Position numbers and translations under genes: made by a program. DNA of 64,000 bases from Maioricimonas rarisocia (GTDB taxonomy: Bacteria > Planctomycetota > Planctomycetia > Planctomycetales > Planctomycetaceae), in the NCBI RefSeq assembly GCF_007747795.1, contig NZ_CP036275.1, forward strand, positions 1,440,501-1,504,500. The letters run 5' to 3'. Of the stretch, positions 8,856-16,146 are shown piece after piece. Numbering within the stretch: position 1 is the stretch's first letter; every line of letters starts with the position of its first letter. Under the pieces are notes generated by a model. The model did no database searches. It was given only the letters and a program-made list of their open reading frames with translations, and had not been told where the DNA came from.

Positions 8856-11800
8856 TCAGAATCGTGCCACCAGTCGATCGAATTCCGACCGTTCGTTGAT
8901 CGGCAGGGCACGCCTCAGGCTGGCCTCGCTGGCACGAATCTTCTCGAAGTGAAACTTTGCCGCGTCGAGGCTGCCCGCTTTGAAGTGGACCAGCGCCAGG
9001 TGATACCGGATGACGTCCGAGTCGTCCTGCGCGAGGGCTCGTTCGAGTTCACGAATCGCCTCCGCGGCATCGCCGGTTGCCGCTCGCGCCATCGCACAGG
9101 TATCCAGCAGAAACGGCAGGGGGCCGGCAATCTCAATGGCCCGTTCGATCAGAGGCAGCGCGGCGTCTGGACGATTCAACGTGGTCATCAGCCACGCCTG
9201 GTTGTTGAGTACGACGACGTTGTCCGGCATGACCTCGAGCAGTTGACGATTCAGCTCCCGGGCCCGTTCGAATTCTCCGGTCACCCGCAGGTAGTGTTCA
9301 AACAGGATGAGCGCCTGCGCCGTCGGTCGACCGGCGACCAGTTCCTCGACCCACTTCCCGGTCATTCTAATGGCGTCGGACGGGACTTCAGACATTTCGA
9401 CGACCCGAATGGCGGCAGCAAGTCGCTGGGTTTCGTCCACCTGCCCCCGTACCGCTGACAGTACGTCGATCGCGTCGGCACCACGGTTCATTGAGGTGAG
9501 GAGCATCGAATGGGCCAGTGCCGCCGTGGGCTGTGCCCGCGCGAGCTGCGAGTAGAGTCGATCGGCATACGTGGCGAACTCGTTCGCGATCGCTTCTACG
9601 TGCGAGAATTCCTCAACCAGCCGCGCCAGAACGCCCGCCGCAACACCGGTTCGCGCCAGGTCCATCCCGCTGCGGGCATCGGCGAGGTAGCGATCGATCA
9701 GGGCGATCGCATCGTCCGGTTGTTCGTCCTTCAGGCATGCGGCCCATGCCGCGTATCGCAAGGTGTCGTGATCGAGCCCCACCTGCGCTTCGAGTCGCCT
9801 GATCTGAGATCTGGCATCTCTCCACTCGCCCCGCTCGAGGGCACGCTCGACGTATTGCTTTCGCATTGCCGGCGTCAGTTCGGAGAATTCGAGCAGCGAC
9901 TGCCAATACTCGTCGGCCTTCTCCGTCTTGCCGAGCACGTCGTACGCGCGGGCCAGCAGCAGGGTATCGGTGGCATTCAGCGACCGGTACAGCTGGAGAC
10001 TGGTGAGGATCTGCTCGACTCTGGCTGCGTGCTCAGGATAGGGCTTCAGGCTGTAGAGCCGGGCCAGCTCCCGCCGTTCGAGATGCTTGTTGTCAGCTTC
10101 CCGGACGTTGGCTTCAATCAGCTTCAGTGCCTGTTCGAAGTCGGGCTGGCTGCGTTCGGCGATCACACGAGCCAGCAGGCGTCGGGTTTCGAGCCGCTGT
10201 TTTGTGGGGATTTCCGCCGCCGAGCGAAGCATCTCCTCGAGCAGCTCGACGCTCTTGTCGGACTGCTGCGTACGCGCGAGCAACCGTGCCAGCATGAGTC
10301 CCCGCGTCGGCGACAGATCGTTGAGGTAGGCTTCGCGGTAGTGCGACTCGGCCGCGTCAAAGTTGCCCAGCAATTCGGCGAGCATGCCCTTGGCTTCCGG
10401 CGTCGAGAGCGGCGCGTCGTCGGCCACTTGCCGGGCTTCTTCCTGCTGTTGCGTGAGGATCAGAAACTCGACGAGTGTCAGCCAGGCCTCTTCCCGGTCA
10501 GGCTGCTCGCGGACGGCCTGCCGGAATGCCTGGCCGGCTTTTTCGTTTCGCCCGGTGACCATGAGGATCCGTCCGCGCCACAGGGGATCCACGTTCGCGT
10601 CGGTCTCTTCAAGCCGGGCGGCGGCGGCGTCCTTGTCGCCTGCGAGCAGAGTCGCTTCGACAAGCAGTTCACTCATGCCGGGTGAGCTGCCGGCAGCACG
10701 GGCCAGTTCATCTCTGAGTTGCCCGATCTCGCCGAACCGTTGCTGCTGTGCCAGCAGTTGCATGAGACGCCGCAGCATGGCCGCGTTGGTGGACCCCCGA
10801 TCGGCCGCCTCCAGGTAGGCGTCAGCCGCTTCGGCAATGCGACCGGTCCGCTCATTGAGACGGGCGAACTCGATCCAGAAGATCGGTTCGTGCGGGCTCT
10901 GACCGACCAGCTTTCTCAATGTGGCCCGTGCCTCATGAAGCACCCGATCGTTGTCTGCAGCCGTACTGAGGCGCACCAGCGCGTCTGCATACTCGACATA
11001 CGGGCTCTCCGAGCCTTCGAGCGTCTCGATGCGTGACGTCGCCTCGCGGACGACCGACATGTCTTGCTGGTCGAGAGCCAGACGCAGCAGATGCAGCAGC
11101 GCTGTTCGCGATGGCTCGACCTCGTACGCCAGTTTGCGGTTCCACTTCAATACGAGGTCCGGACGGCCCAGGCTATCGCCGGCATCGATCAGCAGTCCGA
11201 TGATCACACTCAGATGTTCCGCCGGGATCTCGTCGAGCCGGTCGTCAACTTCCGCAAGCAGGTTGTCCAGATCGTCTGCCCCGGTCGCCTGCCGCAGCGG
11301 GATCTCGGCAGCAAGCAGCAGGACGTTATCGCCATGGACTTCCCGGGCGGACGCGAGGATCTTGGCGGCGGCATCGAAATTCTCGAGAGTGGCCTGCAAC
11401 TGGACCCGGCGGAGCCAGTACATCGGATAGTCGGGCGTCGATTCGCATGCCTGAGCCAGGAGGCGATCCACTTCGTCGAATTGGCCCCGATGGAACAAAG
11501 AGCGTACCTGGAGCAGAATCACCTCCGGCGCGGCCGGCGATTCGGCCAATGCCTGCTCAAGGGCCGCGTCGAATGCACTCCAGTCACGTCGGCCCACCGG
11601 TTGCTGCAGCACCTTTGCGAACTCGACACCGGCGATCTCGTGGAGCGGAACGACATCAGAAGGCACGCGTCGATAAATGCGGAGGGCGTCGTCGACGCGT
11701 CCGAGCCCGACCAGTGCGCGTGCTTCACCCAACTGAGCGTCCACGGCAAGTGCGGGGTACGACTTCGCCTGCCGGAATGCGGTGAGTTGCTCGCGGCGCG

Positions 11801-13187
11801 CTCCGAGTTCGGCGTGGCAGTGGGCCAGGTACAACCAGGACCGACCGGACAGATCGGCGAGATCGTCGTCGCTGTCGCGGGCCTGTTCAAAGTACCGGCG
11901 TGCGGTCACCCAGTCCCCAGCGTGATAGGCCTGCCGCCCCTTCAGATACGCTGCCAGGCCGGCAGGCAATTTCACCTCGTCTGCTGTTTCGACGGATTCG
12001 ACGAGCTGGCGGGCGGCAGCCGCATCGCCTCTGTTCAGAAGTTCGTCCGCAAGCAGTGCGACCAGCATCGGTTCGTCGGGCAGCGCGTCCACTCCTTGAC
12101 GGAGAACGTCGATCGACTCATCGGACTTTCCTCGCAAGGCTTCCAGAGCGGCCCATTCCTGGTACACGCGGTAGTCGTCGGTTCCTTCTTCGGCGATCCG
12201 GCGGAGTTCGATGATGGCATGGGCAATCCGGTTGCGATCGGGCGTCGTCGACTGCCGCAGGTGCTGGCCGAACAGAAGCAGCGTTTCGATCTGCTCGGCC
12301 GGATCGGCCTCATCACTCTGCTGAAGAGCCGTTTCCAGGTCCTCACCGGTGGACGCGTCGAGTGTGCCGGATGCGGCGCGGAACTTCACACGTAGCAGCC
12401 GCAATTGCAGTGAATCGGGGAATCGCTGGACGGCCCGGTTCACCAGTGCCATCGCCTCGGGACGGCGGTTCAGTTCGATCGCCATGATTTCGACGAGCCG
12501 GGCAATCACGTCGCTGCGTTCGATCGTTTCACCCGCAAGTTCGGCATGCGGGAAGTCCCCTTCGACCATCGCAATCCGGCCGAAAACGATGGCCGCCTCG
12601 TCGTATCGTCCGGCAGCGTCGTGAGCGATTCCTTCGACGAGATCGAGTGCCGCAGGATCGACCTCCTTGCTGCCCGACTCTCTCAGGACGTCGATGTGGG
12701 CGATCGCATCCGAAGGCTGACCGTAGCGGATGAGCTGATCGACATGCCGCCAGCGGACCGCATCGAGACCGTCATTCTCCCGCAGCAGTCGCTCGGTGAA
12801 CTGGATCGCACGCTGCACGTGCCCCGGCTTTTCGGCCAGCTTCCAGTTCAGTTCATCCAGCTTCAGCCGCGCATCGAGATCATCTGGAGCGAGCGCCAGA
12901 TAGGACGCATACTGGCGGGCCGCCACCTTCTCGTTACCCTCAGCAAGGTTGGCCTCGGCCCGGTCGCGCAGCGCTACGCTGGTCCGCTGACTCTGGAAAT
13001 GGTGGATCAGCGGGATCGACGTTCCCACCCCCAGCACGAAGGCGCACGCGATCACCAGCAGCCGAACATTGAGGTAGTACGAGGGAGGGATCTCCTCCTT
13101 ATCCGGCTCCGCAAGGTGGCCCGGCTGGCTCGGAGAGTGCGGACTGTCAGAGACCGGCGGGAGCGTGCGCGGCTCGATCGGCTTCAT
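8856..13187 (-). CDS. Very large membrane-anchored TPR repeat protein (1443 aa)
   Basis: The protein begins with a Pro-rich cytoplasmic stretch of about 40 residues. One transmembrane segment follows (LNVRLLVIACAFVLGVGTSI, residues about 40-60). The remaining ~1380 residues are TPR-type helical repeats, recognised by recurrent patterns such as AEANLAEGNEKVAARQYASYLALAPDD, here given only as a short part: ARQYASYLALAPDD, and later VLNNQAWLMTTLNRPDAALP near the C-terminus. There is no enzymatic motif. Such proteins usually act as protein-interaction scaffolds, and in exopolysaccharide or export systems a TPR scaffold of this type sits in the periplasm. Here no such operon is adjacent. The gene is monocistronic on the minus strand. 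Its cargo is unknown. Confidence 0.9.
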   Translation of the reverse strand: MKPIEPRTLPPVSDSPHSPSQPGHLAEPDKEEIPPSYYLNVRLLVIACAFVLGVGTSIPLIHHFQSQRTSVALRDRAEANLAEGNEKVAARQYASYLALAPDDLDARLKLDELNWKLAEKPGHVQRAIQFTERLLRENDGLDAVRWRHVDQLIRYGQPSDAIAHIDVLRESGSKEVDPAALDLVEGIAHDAAGRYDEAAIVFGRIAMVEGDFPHAELAGETIERSDVIARLVEIMAIELNRRPEAMALVNRAVQRFPDSLQLRLLRVKFRAASGTLDASTGEDLETALQQSDEADPAEQIETLLLFGQHLRQSTTPDRNRIAHAIIELRRIAEEGTDDYRVYQEWAALEALRGKSDESIDVLRQGVDALPDEPMLVALLADELLNRGDAAAARQLVESVETADEVKLPAGLAAYLKGRQAYHAGDWVTARRYFEQARDSDDDLADLSGRSWLYLAHCHAELGARREQLTAFRQAKSYPALAVDAQLGEARALVGLGRVDDALRIYRRVPSDVVPLHEIAGVEFAKVLQQPVGRRDWSAFDAALEQALAESPAAPEVILLQVRSLFHRGQFDEVDRLLAQACESTPDYPMYWLRRVQLQATLENFDAAAKILASAREVHGDNVLLLAAEIPLRQATGADDLDNLLAEVDDRLDEIPAEHLSVIIGLLIDAGDSLGRPDLVLKWNRKLAYEVEPSRTALLHLLRLALDQQDMSVVREATSRIETLEGSESPYVEYADALVRLSTAADNDRVLHEARATLRKLVGQSPHEPIFWIEFARLNERTGRIAEAADAYLEAADRGSTNAAMLRRLMQLLAQQQRFGEIGQLRDELARAAGSSPGMSELLVEATLLAGDKDAAAARLEETDANVDPLWRGRILMVTGRNEKAGQAFRQAVREQPDREEAWLTLVEFLILTQQQEEARQVADDAPLSTPEAKGMLAELLGNFDAAESHYREAYLNDLSPTRGLMLARLLARTQQSDKSVELLEEMLRSAAEIPTKQRLETRRLLARVIAERSQPDFEQALKLIEANVREADNKHLERRELARLYSLKPYPEHAARVEQILTSLQLYRSLNATDTLLLARAYDVLGKTEKADEYWQSLLEFSELTPAMRKQYVERALERGEWRDARSQIRRLEAQVGLDHDTLRYAAWAACLKDEQPDDAIALIDRYLADARSGMDLARTGVAAGVLARLVEEFSHVEAIANEFATYADRLYSQLARAQPTAALAHSMLLTSMNRGADAIDVLSAVRGQVDETQRLAAAIRVVEMSEVPSDAIRMTGKWVEELVAGRPTAQALILFEHYLRVTGEFERARELNRQLLEVMPDNVVVLNNQAWLMTTLNRPDAALPLIERAIEIAGPLPFLLDTCAMARAATGDAAEAIRELERALAQDDSDVIRYHLALVHFKAGSLDAAKFHFEKIRASEASLRRALPINERSEFDRLVARF

Positions 13188-13291
13188 CGTGGTGTCATTC
13201 AGGTTGCAGCGTCTTCAACTCCGGTGCCCGTGATCCGTTGTGAAGGCAGTCCGGTTGGCCCGAATGAGGACGGGAGTTGTGTTGTCGGGAG

Positions 13292-13322
13292 AAAAGGCCG
13301 GCGGGATCAGCAGACCCCGCCG
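13292..13322 (-). terminator. Rho-independent terminator after first PEP-CTERM gene
   Basis: Read on the minus strand, CGGCGGGGTC and GATCCCGCCG form a 10-bp stem (one mismatch) with a 4-base loop, followed by GGCCTTTT. It lies about 40 bases past the stop codon of the PEP-CTERM gene at 13361. A near-identical element ends the second copy of the unit. Confidence 0.8.
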
Positions 13323-13360
13323 ACCGGTCGTCAGGAGATCAGCAACTCAGCCTGTGGCAG

Positions 13361-13900
13361 TCAGGCTTCGTTGTCAGACTCTTCGCTGGCCTTGCGGCGA
13401 CGGCGACGTGCGGCGGCCAGGCCGGCGACACCCATTCCCAGCAGCGCGAGGCTGGAAGGTTCGGGGACAACCGAGCTGACGGTCACACTGGCCGTGATCG
13501 GGAACGGAAAAGCAGAGATTTCGACCCAGTGTGAGCTTGACATACCTGCGATATCGAAAGAGTAGCTTCCGCTCGAAAGTCCACCCACCGTGACACTCTG
13601 GAAGTGAATGTTGGGGCCCCCCCATGACGTGTTCTCGGTGTACGTTGCGTCGGGTGCGGTCAGGCCCAGGGCGGCTGCGGTGGTATTGGTGTGAAGACCA
13701 TCGAATGCAAAAGTCCCGACACCCGAGATCGAGAGGGAACCCTCCTGCGGTGGTGTGCCATGATCGTACGTGCCGATGTAGAACTCGACGTCACCGTTCG
13801 CTTGCGGAATGAAACCGAACGCCGTGGTATGAGCCTGGGCCGTCGGGCCGGCGATGGCCAGCAGAGCGGCCGCGGCGGTAATAGAAAGAATCGTTCTCAT
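13361..13900 (-). CDS. PEP-CTERM sorting domain protein, copy A (179 aa)
   Basis: This is a secreted protein with an N-terminal signal peptide (MRTILSITAAAALLAIAGPT, cleavage after AQA). A beta-rich body of about 120 residues begins HTTAFGFIPQANGDVEFYIG. The C-terminal PEP-CTERM tripartite tail has VPEPSSLALLGMGVAGLAA followed by an Arg cluster. That tail is known to target proteins for exosortase-dependent processing at the cell surface. It is the second gene of a two-gene unit with the small secreted protein 118 bases upstream, and it ends at a strong terminator. The unit is duplicated immediately upstream (copy B). The body shows no catalytic motif. A structural or surface role is an inference. 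Confidence 0.9.
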   Translation of the reverse strand: MRTILSITAAAALLAIAGPTAQAHTTAFGFIPQANGDVEFYIGTYDHGTPPQEGSLSISGVGTFAFDGLHTNTTAAALGLTAPDATYTENTSWGGPNIHFQSVTVGGLSSGSYSFDIAGMSSSHWVEISAFPFPITASVTVSSVVPEPSSLALLGMGVAGLAAARRRRRKASEESDNEA

Positions 13901-14018
13901 ATGAGATGAACCTCGATGCTTGATGGAAACGGAATCAGTCGTTGAGACCGTGCGGGGCGCAAGGGCTCATGCCCCCGACAGATCGGAAGGAATCCCCGCA
14001 GCAGTGGTGGACCGTCTC

Positions 14019-14408
14019 TCAGCATCGAGGGGGACGGAAGATGCCGTCCAGAAAGCGGATCGGAACCAGCACCGCCTCGTCCGGGATCAGTCCGACAAGA
14101 GGCGGCTCGGCAGCATGCGTGACAAACAGAAGCATTGCGTAGCCGGCTGCAACTGTCCCTGACGCAACCGCAGGAACAGGGACCGACGACCATTCGCCGG
14201 CAGCAGGTCGTTCAGGCGAGTCCCCGCGTCGCTCGCGCAGAACCATTTCGCAGAGCGATTCGCACTTGCGGGCGCAGGCGAGACCAGACACTGTCGCTTG
14301 CGGCAACTGATCGATGCCGTAGACGATTGTGTACGCGTGAACCGACCCGCTGCTGGCGAAACAGCCAAGCCCGCACGCTGCCATCATGATCAGCGTGAAA
14401 TACCGCAA
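14019..14408 (-). CDS. Small secreted Cys-containing protein, copy A (129 aa)
   Basis: I do not recognise the family. The product has a signal peptide (RYFTLIMMAACGLG, cleavage after SVHA) and a mature part starting YTIVYGIDQLPQA. A Cys cluster follows (CARKCESLCEMVLRERRGD), then a conserved tail PLVGLIPDEAVLVP ending PPRC. I chose the TTG at 14406-14408 as start because the paralogue at 15409-15798 has TTG at the same place. Both give exactly 129 aa, and GAGGG lies about 8 bases upstream. The first ATG would remove the basic residue of the signal peptide. It precedes the PEP-CTERM gene in the same direction, so co-transcription is likely. Confidence 0.68.
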   Translation of the reverse strand: MRYFTLIMMAACGLGCFASSGSVHAYTIVYGIDQLPQATVSGLACARKCESLCEMVLRERRGDSPERPAAGEWSSVPVPAVASGTVAAGYAMLLFVTHAAEPPLVGLIPDEAVLVPIRFLDGIFRPPRC

Positions 14409-14736
14409 GCCCAGAGCCCTCAAGGTGAACTGAAGTTCCTGGCCCCTCGAGGATGAACAAACTTTGTCAGTTGTCCGAGAATACCCAGCTGCACGACCCA
14501 GATCAAAGGTTTTCTCTGGCAAAACCGGGAATTACCGCTGGAACCGGGCGATTCCCCAGGGGGGGCGGAGCAGGCCCGTGGTGTCTTGCCCACGCTGCCC
14601 CGTCTGCGGGGACGCCGATTCCTGCGGACGGTCCGGGGCTGCCCCGGGAGAGGAAGGCAGCGGCAGAAAAAGGCCGGCGGGATCCGGAGACCCCGCCGAC
14701 CGCTAGCCAATGCCTCAGAAACGTATTCTGAGAAAG
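14409..14736. other. Spacer between the two copies of the duplicated unit
   Basis: This 328-base stretch carries the upstream region of copy A (14409 to about 14555), which is recognisably similar to the region upstream of copy B. It also carries the terminator of copy B at 14667-14698. The similarity suggests each copy has its own promoter here. I see no convincing gene. Confidence 0.6.
14667..14698 (-). terminator. Rho-independent terminator after second PEP-CTERM gene
   Basis: On the minus strand a CGGCGGGGTC / GATCCCGCCG stem with a 4-base loop is followed by GGCCTTTTT. It is the counterpart of the element at 13292-13322 and lies about 40 bases past the stop at 14737. Confidence 0.8.
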
Positions 14737-15288
14737 TCAGGCTTCGTTGTCAGCCTCGTCGCTGGTTTTGCGGCGACGGCGACGTGCCGCGGCCAGGCCG
14801 GCAACACCCATTCCCAGCAGCGCGAGGCTGGAGGGTTCGGGGACGGCGGTGGAATTGACAGTCACACTGGTCGTAATCGGCAACGGTCCGGAACCATCAA
14901 AGTGAGCACCCGATGTGCCCGTAAGTCCGAACGTGTAACTGCCGCTGGAAAGGCCACTGACTGTCACACTCTGGAAATCCACCTGAGACGGGGCCGACCA
15001 GCCTGGGCTCGTCGTGAAGAACGTTCCCGGCGCCGTGGAACCACCCGTCAGTCCGAGTGCGGTCGTTGTGGTGTTCGTATACGAGGTTGTGAATGCATAC
15101 GGCGTGCCGTCGATGGTCAGCGAGCCGGTCACGGGAGTCGTTCCGCCGTGATCGTAAGTCCCAATGTAGAATGTGACGTCACCATTCGTCTGCGGAATGA
15201 ACCCGAACGACCTTGTGTGGGCCTGTGCCGATTGGGCGCCCACGGCCAGCAGAGCGGCCGCGGCGGTGATGGTAAGAATCGTTCTCAT
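14737..15288 (-). CDS. PEP-CTERM sorting domain protein, copy B (183 aa)
   Basis: This is the paralogue of the gene at 13361-13900. The signal peptide MRTILTITAAAALLAVGAQS (cleavage after AQA) and the mature start HTRSFGFIPQTNGDVTFYIG are nearly shared, as is the tail VPEPSSLALLGMGVAGLAA with an Arg/Lys cluster. The middle is clearly diverged, richer in Thr/Gly/Ser and slightly longer. I start at the ATG at 15286-15288, which matches copy A. An upstream in-frame start would add 17 residues and spoil the signal peptide. It is the second gene of the copy-B unit, 120 bases after the small secreted protein. Exosortase-mediated surface sorting is expected from the tail. No exosortase gene is in the window. 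Confidence 0.9.
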   Translation of the reverse strand: MRTILTITAAAALLAVGAQSAQAHTRSFGFIPQTNGDVTFYIGTYDHGGTTPVTGSLTIDGTPYAFTTSYTNTTTTALGLTGGSTAPGTFFTTSPGWSAPSQVDFQSVTVSGLSSGSYTFGLTGTSGAHFDGSGPLPITTSVTVNSTAVPEPSSLALLGMGVAGLAAARRRRRKTSDEADNEA

Positions 15289-15408
15289 TTCTGATGAACC
15301 TCGATGCTTGTGTGTAGCGGAATCCGTCGATGAGAGCATGCGGGGCGCGAAGGCGCATGCCTTCGCTGCATTCCAGGAAATCCCCGCAGCAGAAGTCAGA
15401 CTCTCCCG

Positions 15409-15798
15409 TCAGCATCGAGGGGGACGGAAGATGCCGTCCAGAAATCGGATCGGAACCAGCACCGCCTCGTCCGGGATCAAACCGACAAGAGGCGGATCGG
15501 GTGTGTGTGCAACAACCATCGAGACCGCGTAGCCGGCTGCCGTTGTCCCTGACGCAACCGCAGGAACAGGGACCGACGACCATTCGCCGGCAGCAGGTCG
15601 TTCAGGCGAGTCCCCGCGTCGCTCGCGCAGAACCATTTCGCAGAGAGATTCGCACTTGCGGGCGCAGGCGAGGCCAGACACTGCCGCCTGCGGCAACTGA
15701 TCGATGCCGTAGCGAACCGTGTATGCATGAGCTGACTTGCTGTCGAAGAGACAGGCAAGCCCGCACGCTGCCATCATGATCAGCGTGGAGTAACGCAA
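15409..15798 (-). CDS. Small secreted Cys-containing protein, copy B (129 aa)
   Basis: This is the paralogue of the gene at 14019-14408 and has exactly the same length. The signal peptide (RYSTLIMMAACGLACLF, cleavage after SAHA) is more diverged than the mature part. The Cys cluster CARKCESLCEMVLRERRGD, the segment SSVPVPAVASGT and the tail FLDGIFRPPRC are identical. A 102-base DNA stretch (15544-15645) is identical to 14154-14255. The TTG start is shared by both copies and has GAGG upstream. Function is unknown. The strict conservation of the Cys pattern suggests a folded extracytoplasmic protein, possibly a partner of the PEP-CTERM protein encoded next. Confidence 0.68.
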   Translation of the reverse strand: MRYSTLIMMAACGLACLFDSKSAHAYTVRYGIDQLPQAAVSGLACARKCESLCEMVLRERRGDSPERPAAGEWSSVPVPAVASGTTAAGYAVSMVVAHTPDPPLVGLIPDEAVLVPIRFLDGIFRPPRC

Positions 15799-16146
15799 GC
15801 TCTTAACGCCTCAAGGTGAACGGTCGTTCCTGGCCCCTCGAGGAAGAACAATCATTGTTAAGTTCCCGAGAATACCCAGCCGCGTCATACGGTTCAAAGG
15901 TTTTCCCTGGAAAATCAGGAATTGTCGGTGGAACCGGACGGCACCGCCATCGGTGAGGTGCCGAACGAATCCCGGGTGTGTCTCGCACGCTCACTGCCGA
16001 GACGAGGGCCCAAGGTGCATTCTCTTTGCAACCGGTTCGTCAACCTGCTTGAATAGCGTCCCTTCACGATGCCGCAGCGGGGGGCTCCCGGACGGGGACC
16101 GTTGACTGCAAAGATGTGATGCACCCTGACTTGAGGAACGCTGGCA
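15799..16146. other. Gene-free stretch upstream of copy B and of the CRTAC1-like gene
   Basis: Bases 15799 to about 15945 resemble the region upstream of copy A, including a shared GTTCCTGGCCCCTCGAGGA and a shared GAGAATACCCAGC. This presumably holds the minus-strand promoter. The remainder leads into the plus-strand gene, whose probable ribosome-binding site TTGAGGAA is at 16131-16138. No gene is seen. Confidence 0.6.

Larger units (their letters stand above)
13292..15945 (-). repeat. Tandem duplication of a ~1.38-kb two-gene unit
   Basis: Copy A spans about 13292-14555 and copy B about 14667-15945, in the same orientation. Each has an upstream region, a small secreted protein gene, a PEP-CTERM gene and a terminator. 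The repeat period is 1390 bases in the small gene and 1375-1376 at the PEP-CTERM stop and the terminator. Identity is uneven: 102 identical bases lie in the small gene while the PEP-CTERM middle has diverged. Confidence 0.88.

Noticed and set aside
9510-13565. Long plus-strand open frames opposite the 1443-aa TPR gene (9510-10685, 11064-12395, 12546-13565)
   Set aside because: They are antisense shadows produced by high GC. They have no family resemblance, while the minus frame has continuous TPR repeats.
13897-15583. Two similar minus-strand frames both starting MVVGPCSCGCVRD
   Set aside because: Their similarity is explained by the DNA duplication. The signal-peptide frames at 14019-14408 and 15409-15798 are the ones with conserved coding character.
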